Assembly (NCBI GenBank): GCA_037176705.1
Contig: CM073895.1
Location: 7,526,551-7,590,550, forward strand
Direction of reading: 5' to 3'
Source: Molossus alvarezi
Taxonomy: Eukaryota; Chordata; Mammalia; Chiroptera; Molossidae
Length of the DNA: 64,000 nt
The notes under the pieces are model-generated. The model was not told the DNA's origin. It saw only the letters and a program-made list of their open reading frames with translations, and ran no database searches. The translations under genes and the position numbers were made by a program. Shown one piece after another: positions 1-10,799 of this stretch; position 1 is the stretch's first letter, and every line of letters starts with the position of its first letter.

Positions 1-40
1 AAGATAAATGCAAAAATGTCCTTGGCTGAGGATAAAAATA

Positions 41-83
<43 letters not shown>

Positions 84-106
84 ATGTGTGTTTGCTTATT
101 GGTAGC
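1..106 (+). mobile_element. Ves SINE, 3' tail only (head lies left of the window)
   Basis: The sequence 'agataaatgcaaaaatgtcc' followed by 'ttggctgaggat' is the 3' end of a type-A Ves; the same phrase occurs at 11591. A (TAAA)n tail follows to about position 85, then unique flank. Confidence 0.75.
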
Positions 107-195
107 TGTCCTTGGCTGAGGATAAAAATATAAATAAATAAATAAATAAATAAATAAGTAAAAAAATAAAAGTGTGTTTGCTTATTGGTAGCTGT
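21..195 (+). repeat. Tandem duplication of a Ves tail plus its flank
   Basis: 'cttggctgaggataaaaata', the (AAAT)n tail and the flank 'gtgtgtttgcttattggtag' occur twice, at 21-109 and 111-195. The offset is about 86-90 bp, and the copies differ mainly in tail length and a few substitutions. Because the flank is included, this is a local duplication, not two insertions. Confidence 0.85.
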
Positions 196-362
196 GGTTG
201 TTAGTGGGAATGCTTATGATGTTTAGTGAAAGGTTACTGAATAGTTCAAAGCCATGATGGTGACCATTTGATTCTTCCTGTGTGCTATGGATTTCCTTGC
301 TGAGCTAAACATTTCTAAATTGGGGTTTATTAGGTGACTGGAGTGATCTTGTTCTTATTTTA

Positions 363-510
363 AACGTATCTTTATTGTTGAAAGTATTGCAGATATCCCC
401 TCTTTTTTTCCTCCTTGACCCCCTCCTCCTTATTCCCACCCCTCTCCTGCCTTCCCCACACTATTGTCTGTGTCCATTGGTTATGCATGGAGTGATATCT
501 CTTGATTTGG
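363..510 (-). mobile_element. Lineage-specific LINE-like 3' end (inverse copy of 53960-54200)
   Basis: Read on the minus strand it gives 'tggacacagacaatag', a G-rich stretch, then 'actttcaacaataaagata'. This matches the + strand segment at 53960-54200, including the terminal 'caacaataaagat'. The A-rich end and G-rich 3' UTR suggest the 3' end of a bat L1-type element. The family name is not certain. Confidence 0.5.
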
Positions 511-1192
511 ATTCTCTTCCGAATGTACACCTTGGTACTGTGGATACAGATCTGATAGTGAGCATGAGAATCAGTTCCATAGTAGAAAGTGACGACTCTT
601 TCATCATCTGTGTCAGGCGTGGCTTCTCTCTGTCGTACTCTGTGTAGATGTTACTTCTGAAGTCATCTAGAGAGGTTCAACCTATGTTAGATAACGCTTT
701 CTTAGAAAATAGAACCTGGCACCAACTTATTTCATGTGGATGTGAGGTACATCTGACATCTGTCACCCCCAGTTTTCCCCAGAGTTGGTTCCACTGACTT
801 TATAATCTTGGTGGATAACCTCTTCCTATCCGTTCTCGGACATTGTATGCTTGGTGAGGAGGGTAACTTTCCTCCGAGAGGAGTTGATTTCATTTGATCA
901 TTTGAATGGAGTTTCTAATCCCTGTCATCTTACTGTAAATTTGAAAATTTTTGAGTCTGCCAGCTTACTCGATTATGAATCATACTTTTGGAACTCATAC
1001 TTTTATTTTTTTTCCTTAGACCAGAGAAGAGTCTAAAATAATATCAGGAACTAGGACTTGGTGGTCTTCTGTTAGTAGCAGATCCTAATTGTTTACTTTC
1101 CTCTGCTTTCCAGTGGATCTAAAGGCGATTTAAAGACTACCCACATTTGCCATTTTATTTTTAAATTTTTTGTATGCAAAATATTTTAAATA

Positions 1193-1448
1193 GCCCTGGC
1201 CAGTTTGGCTCAGCGGTTAGAGCGTCGGCCTGCGGTCCGGAGAGACCCGGGTTCGGTTCCCACTAAGGGCACGTACCTCGGTTGCAGTTTGTCCCCGGCC
1301 CTGGTTGGTCGTGCGGGTGGCAGCCACTCGATGTGTCCCTTCACGTCGATGTTTCTCTCTCTCTCTCCCTTCCTCTCTCTCCCTCCCACTCTATCTGTAC
1401 AAAAAAATGGAAAAATATCCTCGGGTGAGGATAAAAAAAATTTTAAAT
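1193..1448 (+). mobile_element. Ves SINE, full length, type A
   Basis: It has a complete head (gccctggccagtttggctca), a tRNA-like B box region (ggttcggttcc), the diagnostic 'aagggcacgtacctcggttg', a CT-rich middle and 'atcctcgggtgaggat' before an A-rich end. 'ttttaaata' on both sides is a likely target-site duplication. CpGs are largely intact, which suggests a fairly young copy. Confidence 0.93.
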
Positions 1449-1984
1449 AAGATACTATCCGGTTAAGCACTATCTAGCAAAAGCAGTTGCAGGTCAGCTA
1501 GAAAGGAGTCCATGTGGGTCTAGCTGAAGATAACTCTTTTTATGGGAAGGGGGTAATACAAATTAATTCAGTAGATTAAGTAGGGAAAACTATATGCAGA
1601 GAGGGAAGATCAAGTATAAAAGCAAAAGACAAATAGAATGTAACCATATGGAAAGAGCTAGACGTTCTTCCCTCATTTGTCTTTGGCACAGTACAAAGGA
1701 AAGTCTGGAGGTATACTTATTTCTGTTTTTAAAAAAAATGATCTCTTCTTTCTTACCACAGCCCATCATCTGCTTGCTCAGTCCTAGTGTACATGTATAG
1801 TGGTATCAGAATGGTTAACCTGTACTCCCATGGGAGATGGCTTTATTAACTCAGTACATATAGTTCCTTTAGTCCTTAGTCTTATAGTCTCTATTCATTT
1901 TCTGAGTTACTTAGGTAAAATTTCTCCCACTCACTTCAGTGCAATTATGTCATACAGCTGTAATACAGTTAGATTATTTAAAAA

Positions 1985-2545
1985 ATAAATAAATTTATAC
2001 CCCCTGTACCCCTACCCGTTCCCTACATCTGGCAACTACCATCCTGTTTTCTGTATCCATGAGCTTGTTGTTTTTAATTTTTATTTATTGATTTTTTTTT
2101 TAAGAGAGAGAGAAAAAGAGAAACATTGATATTGATGTACTTATGCATGTACTCATTGTTTTTTTTCCTGTATGTGCCCTGACCAGGGATCGAACCCACA
2201 ATCTTGGCACATCAGGACAACGCTCCAGCCAACCAACTTACCCAACCAGGGCTGTGAGCTTGTTTTTTGTTTTTGTTGTTTGTTTTAGATTCCACCTATA
2301 AGAGAGATCCTAGGGTATTTATCTTTGCCTGACTTATTTCCTTAAGATACATCCATGCTATAGCAAATTGCAAGATTTCATTCTTTTTTATAGCTGAATA
2401 ATATTCCATTGTATATATACCAGAATTTTTTTTATCTGTTCATCCACTGATGAACACTTAGGTTGTTTCCATATCTTGGCTGTTATAAATAATGACACAT
2501 TTGTCTGCTATCTTTTGGATTCATACTATTTCTAACCCATGACTA
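1985..2545 (-). mobile_element. L1 3' end (L1M-type), split by a Ves
   Basis: The antisense reads typical L1 3' phrases: 'gattccacctataagagaga', 'gcaagatttcattctttttt', 'gaataatattccattgtata', 'ggttgtttccatatcttggc'. The L1 is interrupted at 2076-2254 by a Ves and resumes in register. Confidence 0.8.
2076..2254 (-). mobile_element. Ves SINE inserted in L1
   Basis: On the minus strand the element begins 'agccctggttgggtaagttg' and ends in a GA-rich block and A-rich tail. The duplication 'tgagcttgtt(g)tttt' lies on both sides (2060-2075 and 2255-2268). It is shorter than full length in the middle. Confidence 0.85.
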
Positions 2546-4974
2546 CTACTTGTTTTGGATTCAAACTTATTTTTTAACATTTAGTCTTCAATTTTTTTTT
2601 TTTGGTAGGATGTCTGATAGGAGTACCATTTATTGACTCCTCAAAGGTTTTAGTTTTGTGCTGTACATAGGGTAATGGTAGATAGGATTTCTTGGTCCAG
2701 AGCTTATCTTCCTTGGAATCTAGGAGCCCATCTCATTGTCCTGAGAGCAGAAGGTGCTAAGCCATTGTGAAGGGTCCCTGCCCTGCACCACCTGGTGGCC
2801 CACTCTTTAGTGTCTAGCCCCCAGTGATGACTTCATGCCTGGAGGTTTCACTGTCCATGGCATAACCTTTCTTCATCCCCTTCCTAATCACCTCACATCT
2901 CAGTCGTGCATGCTAGCCTTCACTCACCTCCATCTGGCCCTGACTTCAAAAGAAGCGGGGACTACAGCATTTCTTCTGCTGAGCATTTGAAGGATTTGGA
3001 GCGTAGAAGTATCCTTCAGAAACTTCCTGTGGTAGAGAGAAAAGGGACTAGGAAGTAGAGGTGGTTGTATCATTAGGAAAGTCCTGGGGACTATATGCTA
3101 CATATTTTTAGTGTTGGAGTCACCAGCCACCGTCACTGAGTGAGCTCACAGTTCTCCTAGGGAGCATCTTGGACACTGAGTCATTACATTCCTTTGGAGT
3201 GATTCAACTCAACAGCTTGACACCTTCATTAATTTTACAACACGAAGCCTGGGTGCTCTGTGCTTCTTTAGCAGTTCAGGGAAATTAGAGGAATATAGAA
3301 AATATAAAACCAAGCGAAACTGGAAGGAAGGAGCAGTCAAGGAGCTCTTGAAAGACATTGTGTTGAGAAACTGAACTCCTTGCCTTTTCTTTGTATCTCC
3401 TGGGACCTAGCACCCAACTCTTGCCACATGTCTCTGGCACATAAACCCTTTATTTCTGTTCCTGGCACACCCGCTGAACCTCCAACTTGCAGCCAGCTCG
3501 TTTGCCTTCTCTGCTGAGGTCACTGCTACCGTGATCCGTGTATAATGGCATTTTCCATCTCTTTTCAGTATGGAGGCTATTACAGTTTCTTCTCTAAACA
3601 GGACTTCAAACAATTTGCTGCCAGTTGGATTTCAAAGCCAAGGAAAAGGCAAATGTCATCCTTTTTTTCTCCCCTCTTTGGGTTACTGCTTTGTTGGTTG
3701 CATCAAGAATTAGAGGGGCTGCTTTCTAAATTCAGGTGGGGATGCATGGGGACAAGGCATTTAAATGTGCTTTTCTTTCTCTCTGAAGGAGAAAATCCTT
3801 TTCCTTCTCAGCCTTTCCTAAAAAGGAACTTTGATCTTCTCAACCCAGAAGCAAGGGTTTCATTTCCTCTACGGCAAGTGTGAGCACTAGAGCCGTTCTG
3901 TGGTGTGGTTACTGTCGGCCTCCGAATCAGCAGCTTTGCTTTCTAAGCTCTGCTACTCAACTGCCCCAGCTCCCTCTGGGCTGGCACCCAGAGTCTTCTC
4001 CAAAGTCACCCTTACGTCCCTAATATCACATCACTTGATATTAAATCATACTTGTTGGTCTAAATGCTTTTTATTTCCACATACATTTCTGGAAAAACTA
4101 GTTTAATAAAATAACCAAACAGTGACATTCTGTCTGACAAGCAGTTCATGCAGTATTTTTAACTGGGGCCAAGAAAAATTTAAATGCAGAGATATTTCAC
4201 TTGGAAAGGTGGTTTTTGTTCATATGACATCGCCACTTTTCATAAATGCTTTTACTACATTTATCAATGTGCTTTAAGAGGGAATAGGGTCAGTAATGCA
4301 TGCTTTGGAATTCCCTAAATACAGATTTACACAATAGATCTTAACAATACTACCTTCTATCATGCCAACTCTTGTGCACTTCTACCAGAGGTATTTTATT
4401 TCTTTAATGTGAAAAACAAAAGGACCGAGGAAAGTAAAACAAAGGAAATTAGGGCCCACGGCTTAATTAGTATAGGGTTGTAACCCAGATCAACAATGGG
4501 ACAGACACAATGACAAAAACCAGGAAATTCCAAGTTGAAAGAGAGGCTCTTTCCTTTAACTCCTTGAGTGCCAGGGCACTTGCTGGCACGGTCCTCACTC
4601 AGGCGCAAGAGGCTGTCTCAAGCACAGTTCACTGTCTTTATTTTTGAACTTCCTGGCTTTTGTTGACTTTCCCCCTTGATGCAAATAAAACATACCTTCG
4701 CGTGTGTGTTAATTGTAGATAACCGGGCTGAAAGTACCTCTTGATTTTGTAACCCTCAGAGGAGGAGAAAGAGTAGGGGAAAAAATCCTGTCACTGTCAT
4801 CTGTTCATTTTTAATGAGCAATTTTAAAAAATTGAAAATAAAAGAGGAAAATGAATAGGTGTTGAACCAGCCCGTGATATGTAAATGCCAACTAGTAATT
4901 ACCTAAAACCTCAATTTTCATTCTGTTTCATCTTGCAAAACATTTCATTTTCCCTGAGTGAAAACACTTCATTT
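2546..4974. other. PEX14: Intronic sequence without recognised repeats
   Basis: I recognise no exon or repeat family here. The open frames at 3545-3883 and elsewhere lack splice context or protein similarity I know. Confidence 0.5.
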
Positions 4975-5065
4975 GGGCGGTGCGACTTAGCGGAGCGGCC
5001 AGCCGGGCCTGCGCGGCCGCCGCCTCCGGCTAGGGGGCACTTTGGCTCCGCGCTGGGCCGGCTGA
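4975..5065. promoter_or_regulatory. CpG-dense patch inside PEX14 intron 2
   Basis: About 16 CpGs fall within roughly 90 bp, against near absence of CpG in the surrounding intron. The patch includes 'gcgcggccgccgcc' and 'gagcgcgcgtg'. It is too short for a standard CpG island, but the density suggests an unmethylated regulatory element or a minor promoter. No transcript start or exon is evident. Confidence 0.5.
5027..5040 (+). promoter_or_regulatory. CTCF-like motif
   Basis: 'cggctagggggcac' fits the CTCF core (C..CTAGGGGGCRC) at nearly every constrained position. It lies in the CpG-dense patch. Occupancy is inference. Confidence 0.4.
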
Positions 5066-7734
5066 GCGCGCGTGTCCACCTCAAGGTTATTCCCCTCTTG
5101 CCATTCCAGTGGTTTTGCTCCGAGCAGTCGGTGGCGCCCCTCCCCCACTCCCACTCGTCTGGTTTCGGGGAGCCTCATTCCTCCTTGTCCTTGCGGAGGA
5201 TCGTATTGAATTTTGGCTGACCGAGCCTTCCTCTGCATATTAACTTTCCCCTCTCACCTGCCTGCTAGACCCTCGGCTTCCCCGAGTCGCATTTCACACT
5301 CGGAGAGCAGCTTTCTGCCAGTCTCCCTTCCTCCCTTTGACATAGTTGTCGGACACAGTGGTCTCTGTTTTCTTGTTTATTGCCTCCTCTTTTTATTCTT
5401 TCTTTCCACTTTGGCAGCTGGGGGCAGGCAGCTCTCTATTGTAGCTCACACACATTTGCTCCCCTGCCACACTTACAATGGTAATTGCCACATTTCTTTT
5501 GCACGCCCACAGCTTTTCTTTTACTCTGGTTTAGGATCTTGACACCTTTGGATGTGTTTGTGGAACGTCTGGGGATGTGGCTGTGGATGGCCTTGCTCCC
5601 AGGGTGGCTGCCCTCCTTAGCTTGTTCCCTAGCTAGAAAGAGAGCCTGGGGTCGTGAACCGCAGACCAGAGAGCATTCCGGATGCAGAAAACCAGAATTA
5701 TGTTGTCCTAGGACCCTGGCTCCGAGAGTGCTTTGCCTGGAATCTCAAGGAACACGGCCTCTTTAGTGAGATATATAGCTTCATAATTAGCCCGTTGCAT
5801 TTTTTTCACAAGTGCTAGCATCAGCGTTCTACGATGTGTTTCTCTGATTAACAGCTGCTTTGCAACTATTTCCTTGTGCCACCGATGACCACATTTGTCA
5901 AGGAACTCCTGACAGAGTACTGATTTCTTACTAAAATGTAGCATTTCTATTTGAAGAGGGTTCTCTCATTTTTGGCAGTGCCCAGCTTTTAAAGTCAGTC
6001 CTTGTTAAAACTTGCGTTTCTTTGGTTTACCGCTTGTTAACAGGATTCTGGGTATCTATCTACTTCGGAGTACTCGCGGAGGGCCTTTCACAAGCAGTTT
6101 CATCTCTGAGCACGCAGGTGTAGCAGTGCAGTGTTGGGATGGGTTTCCGCCAGCATCTCGGTCATTTTCTTTTGCCCTGTAGTTGTGATCTCTCTGGGTT
6201 AAAAGGGGCTTGGCTTTGGTTGTTAGTGTCATTAATTTTTGAATATTTTTTAATATTTTAAAATGGCTAATGAATGCTCACATTTTAGGAGATAGATGTG
6301 TATGTAGCACACAGGAGTGCTGGAATTGGTGACATTCCAAATAAGTGTCATTGGAGACAATGCATCAGGTTTACATGTCAGGTGCAAAGTGCGAAGGTTC
6401 GTTATTAGGCAAGCTCCATCCTCCTGTCCCCCCCGCCCCCCATGTGGAAAATAAAGTGTGCATTCTGGAGATGACAGTGTGCAGGTCTTTTGTAGGAGAG
6501 CAGAAAACACATAGGAAGCAGCTCTTCCGCGAGGACTGTCAGGAACCTTGATTCTTCTCACCAGGGATTACTTATCCTACACAATGCATTTAACAGCACA
6601 TAGTTCATCGTAGATAGCCCTTGAGTATACTGTATTCCATTGATTTATACAGTTACGAATCCTGGTCTCTCAAACACAAATCTCTCTCAGTTGGCCAATC
6701 ATCTTGGATGCAAAGGTGTTTTCAACTTGAAGTCCCCCCTTTTCCCCGGTTACTAACAGTCACTCCAGCAGAACCATTGCAAAAGCAAGACTTTACTCCT
6801 CTTCCTTGTACCTCAGTTTCACCTCTAGCTTTAAGTGATAAACATTGAAAATGATCAAATTTCCCTAAAATCATGGAGTCGATGGTGGCAGGGTTGTTTT
6901 ATTTTGCTTTTTAGGAGAGGGAGGCAGAAGATAGGGCCACAGGAGTAGGGGTGGTGAGAAACTTTGCTTCTGTTTTCTTCTGAGTTTTTCTTTATTTTTA
7001 TGAAACCGGCTACACTGGTGACTCAAGGTGCACTCATTAAGAACCCTCACGGTGCAAGAGGAGAAGAAAGGAAAGCCAGTGAGTGCCATGTTTATCATGG
7101 TCTCAGCAGCAAGTGGCTTGGACAGTGGGCATCAGGTACTTGGCACTAGTATTTTCCCTGGCTTGCTTACTCCCACAACACGCACAGTAAAGTTCCTGTT
7201 TCCGTTTTACATCTTTGACACTGAGGCGGAAGATTTGGCCTGAATTTATGTAATTTAGTTGGGCACAGATATAACCCATGAATAGTCACATTCATTTCCT
7301 AATTAGAAAATCAAATGATAATACAGGACAGGCTGCAGGCACCCCATCATTTCATCCAACAAAAGCATGTTGTGTGTGCTGGACCTCTGCAGAGGAGAGT
7401 CCATTGAATTGCTTCATGAAGTTAATGAAAAGTGTCCCACAGTAGGGGAATGCAAGATGCAGACCAAGTGCACTGTCAGTGTGTTAAAATATTTGCACTG
7501 GGGGTAAAGATTTTTGGGAAATCTGTGTATGAATCCTAGGACTTATGAAATTCTAAATTGGATAGTCCCTCATCCCCCTATTGTAGTGCCAGTTCCTGTG
7601 CGGAGGGAGGAGGAGAGTAGAGAGTAGCCAAAGAAATTAGTGGCAGGAGGAGAGAGGTTTTCATATGTTCACTTACATGTAGCTGCTTAGCTGAGTCTCT
7701 TTCCTATTCAGCACATTATGTTGAAGCTGTTAGT
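5066..7734. other. PEX14: Intronic sequence without recognised repeats
   Basis: No repeat family, exon or RNA gene was recognised. The open frames are short and have no splice signals in register. Confidence 0.45.
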
Positions 7735-8410
7735 TTGGATGCTTTATATTTTTGCATCTGGCGTAGTGATATCGACGCTGTTAAATATGTGATTTGCCTG
7801 TCGCCTGCATTTTCAGACAAAGATCAAGAGGAACATAAACAAACCCCAAACATACTTTATGTAGGTGTTTGGCAGTATTATTTTATATGGCTTGAAATTA
7901 GTGAATGGAAACTTTAAAAGAAATTGTTCATATTTTTGCAAGTTTGAAGTGTGCCGGGACTTTGTCAAATTCCCGTTAAAATAAATACGTCAATTTCATC
8001 TCCCTTCCAAATTCATTTATCTTGCTTTTTTAAAAGGTGTTTTCTACTTTACCTGATGTTTAAATTGGATTCGCTCGTTTATGCTGTTCTTTGCTATATC
8101 CCCCGCGTTTTTCTTAAATGAATTACTAATGACAGAGCACTCCATCATCCCCTCTCTACAGCCACTTTAAGGAAAGCATGGTGATCTAAACCTTTTAACC
8201 TATTAAAGATGATTTTTCCCAATTGAATCAGACCCACCACAGGTGTAATAACTAATCATTTAAACTACACCTGCTATTATGTATTTTTAAGCCATTATGC
8301 GTGTTGGATAGATGATAATTCATGTTTATTGCATTGTCCGATGGATCCGTTTTGCCTACACTAGGCTGATTAATGTATTTAAAGAAATAAGGGATGCAAT
8401 TTTTAAAAAA
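7735..8410. other. Candidate conserved noncoding segment
   Basis: AT-rich unique sequence with many TAAT/ATTA homeodomain-type cores, for example 'aattactaatgac' and 'gtaataactaatcattt'. There are no repeats. The texture resembles developmental enhancers, but conservation cannot be measured here. Confidence 0.3.
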
Positions 8411-8875
8411 AAAAAATTGATGGAATGCGCCAAGCACTGCATTGAGTGCACCATTAAACCCATCAGAACTTTGCTCTCTGACCAGAAATGCATATACCAA
8501 GGACTATATTAAAAAAGCAAGGTGAAACCTGTGCGTTTTAGTGGTGGGGTTCTGTTTTTCTTCTCTGTCATGGAAAATTTTGGAAGGCAGAGGGAAAGGT
8601 GTATGCTTATGGGTAAACGAGGGGAGCTGTGCTATTAGCGTCTCCTGCCTAGGACCTGCTCAGCCATGTTTCCTCCGACACCTGGTCCACATGCCCCAGC
8701 TGCGGAGACTGCCAGATGACATGGACGCTCTAATTGTCTCGTGTGTCAAGGTGTATTTTTTTCCTCCAGGTGAAGAACAATTATCCCCAAGCCATCTGAG
8801 CTGTGCACATTGGCATTGACCCTGTGGGGCTGGTGACACTGTGACTGACTGTCTACGCTCTTTCCAGGGCACAGG

Positions 8876-9071
8876 CCTCTCTGCCTTTTGTTTTCTTTCT
8901 CCTCCTTGGCCACTTCCCCTGCGCACTTCTCCCCTTTCCTCTTCTTTTGCTTCCCCTTCTGCTCCAGCTCCTCTGCTTCCTCCTCGTCTGATTGCCCCCC
9001 TTCTTCTTTTCCCTTCCTTTTCCTTACGTCTCTCCTTTTCTTTTGATTCTTTTCTTTCTTCCCCTCTTCCA
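8876..9071. repeat. Polypyrimidine tract (CT-rich low complexity)
   Basis: About 195 bp consist mostly of C and T with few purines, built from TTC, TCC and CCT units. The minus strand reads as a lysine/glutamate-rich open frame, an artefact of the GA-rich complement. It could form triplex DNA. Confidence 0.7.
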
Positions 9072-10029
9072 TATCTTTATTAAAATGAACCCATTTTGGG
9101 GGTGTTTGTCTGATTTTGGTGCAACCTGAAGCGATCTGGTTGAGGGCTGGGGGGTAGGTATGTAGTTTTGGGGTTCTCTACTTTTGAGCATTGGTTTTCT
9201 CTGGTCAAGAACTGGTTGGCGATCACTGCAGTTCATGATGGTGGCTGATATGTTTGCAGATTGTAAGGAGCACTAGGTTTCCTATCACTCACAGGCTCAA
9301 ACCTTAACAACTGGGGTCCCTGAGTTCATTCTTCAGGGAGAATGTGTTAGGGAAGCTTCCCAGGGAAGGACTACAGGAAAAACATATAAGGAATTGCCCT
9401 GGCCTTTTGTTTTTCTTTCTTATTTATCCTCATATATTTTGTCATCAGAGAAGTCTGGTCTCAAGATTAAATTCAGGTAAAATATGAAGAGAATATTTGT
9501 AATTTGTATTCTACTTCTAGTCACAGTGCTTTCTCTTTGACTCTCTAGAGAACCATTACCCTTAGTTAGAAGGATCTTGGTAAACTTCCATCTATTTAGC
9601 CCCTTAGAAATTTTTTCTTTCAGCAGCTTATGAGTGAACTGCAGGGCCTGTTGACTTTACCTGTAACATGAGACTATATTATTCTTTTGGTTTTGACGAA
9701 ATGAATAATGGCAGTCGTTCAAAATGGCCCTTTTCCTACCTGGGGCAGGTTCCCGTTGCGGTTGTCTGGAATGGAGAGCAGACAGGTGGCGCGCAATCGC
9801 GTTTAGTGTGTGCTGAGTGATGTGAAGGTACATACCTTCAACACTGCTCCTTCCGTCTTCTACCTGGCTCATTCACAGATAGGAAGATTTCTTAACCATC
9901 ATGCCAAGGTAGATATATAATCAGTCAGTCTATGAGCTTTTAGCCATGAAACCCCAAACTTTGTCCTTTGAAGGCTCTTTAGGATTGAGTGCCATTGCAT
10001 GAGAGGGACCAGTGTGCATGGCTGTGCAT
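9072..10029. other. PEX14: Intronic sequence without recognised repeats
   Basis: No exon or repeat family was identified. Confidence 0.4.
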
Positions 10030-10580
10030 GGTGCCTCAGGTAATTGAGGTGGTAGATGCTCTACACTTTGCTGGGCTCTGTGGAGGCAGCACGGTCTCTT
10101 CCCTTCAGGTTTGTGCAGTGTGTTTGGGGAGGCATCTTGAGCATTAGAAGACAGTGTAATTATGTCTTCAATTATACGGTACAGACGACAAGCATGTAGG
10201 AAGTGGAGAGAATAGGGAGATCAGAGATGGCTTGCTTATGGAGGGAGGGCTTCAGGGAGTTAGAACAGGCTGTAAAAGGACTGTGCTGGGGGTGTGTGTG
10301 TGAGAGAGAGAAATGTTTAGACAAGTAGAGGTGGGAATGGGAGGCCTTCTAGAAAAAGGGCATAGCATGAACACAAGTGTTGTGACGTGGATGAGCTTGG
10401 CCAGGAGAGAGCTGCCCGCCGAGACGTATGCAGAGTTGGCTTGGACAGGGAGAACAGGAGAAGATTGTTGTTGCAGGTCTTAGAAGCCAGGCTGAGGGGA
10501 TTAGATTTGATAGATACAGGAAACCAATGAAGGCAGGGAGTTGACGTAGTATTTTGTTCAGGTAGATTTTAAATGTGAGA
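10030..10580 (+). mobile_element. Ancient mammalian dispersed repeat, degraded (family name not assigned)
   Basis: It carries phrases of a common old mammalian repeat: 'tgctgggctctgtggaggca' near the start, and later 'agaagccaggctgaggggat' followed by 'aaaccaatgaaggcagg'. The same family is better preserved at 49405-50620 and 26525-27490. Confidence 0.4.
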
Positions 10581-10680
10581 AATACCTGGTTATAAATGTG
10601 ACCGCAGCAGTGTGTTATTTCTGTGGATGTGGATAAACTTACAGGATTTTTAATCTTGAAATTCAGACTATTGAAGTTTA

Positions 10681-10708
10681 CTTTTCTCTGTTTTATCTCC
10701 CCCACCAG
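10681..10708 (+). other. PEX14: 3' splice site (acceptor) of PEX14 exon 3
   Basis: An almost uninterrupted pyrimidine run (cttttctctgttttatctcc, then cccaccag) ends in AG at 10707-10708. This is a strong acceptor. The sequence 'gactat' about 40 nt upstream is a possible branch point, which is inference only. Confidence 0.9.
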
Positions 10709-10793
10709 ATTGCCACAGCAGTGAAGTTTCTACAGAATTCTCGTGTCCGCCAGAGCCCACTCGCGACCAGGAGAGCATTCCTTAAGAAGAAAG
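10709..10793 (+). CDS. PEX14: PEX14 exon 3 (partial coding sequence, N-terminal PEX5/PEX19-binding domain)
   Basis: PEX14 is the peroxisomal membrane docking protein that receives the cargo receptor PEX5 (through WxxxF/Y motifs) and also binds PEX19. The exon opens on a codon boundary and reads [10 protein letters not shown], then [10 protein letters not shown], then R-R-A-F-L-K-K-K. It ends with a single G, the first base of the next glycine codon. By memory of the human protein these are residues 29-56, and all appear identical. The segment contains the two phenylalanines (F35, F52) and the basic residues (K34, K56) known to form the peptide-binding surface. Length is 85 bp (start phase 0, end phase 1). 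A polypyrimidine tract plus CAG precedes it and GT follows. No frameshift or stop is present, so it looks functional rather than a processed copy. The flanking exons lie outside the window or were not found. Confidence 0.95.
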
Positions 10794-10799
10794 GTACAA
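10794..10799 (+). other. PEX14: 5' splice site (donor) of PEX14 exon 3
   Basis: The exon ends ...AAAG and the intron begins GTACAA. Positions -1, +1, +2 and +3 fit the consensus GTRAGT, but +4 (C), +5 (A) and +6 (A) do not, so the site is weak by inspection. No other in-frame GT nearby fits the expected protein boundary. Confidence 0.85.

Larger units (their letters stand above)
1..10708 (+). other. PEX14: PEX14 intron 2, 3' part
   Basis: This interval is assigned to intron because it lies directly upstream of the exon 3 acceptor. I looked for the preceding exon, which should encode the residues just before the isoleucine that opens exon 3, and did not find it. Exon 2 is therefore upstream of the window. 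The content is repeats up to 2.5 kb and mostly unique sequence thereafter. Confidence 0.8.

Noticed and set aside
1193..1265. tRNA-like A and B boxes in Ves heads as possible tRNA genes
   Set aside because: They belong to dispersed SINE copies with CT block, tail and target duplications; no cloverleaf with anticodon is maintained.
1205..1470. Open frames on both strands through the Ves at 1193, and similar ones through many other Ves
   Set aside because: Ves is a tRNA-derived noncoding SINE; serine/leucine-rich frames come from its CT block.
8746..9072. Lysine/glutamate-rich minus-strand frame that looks like a nuclear charged protein
   Set aside because: It is the complement of a pyrimidine tract; such frames arise automatically.
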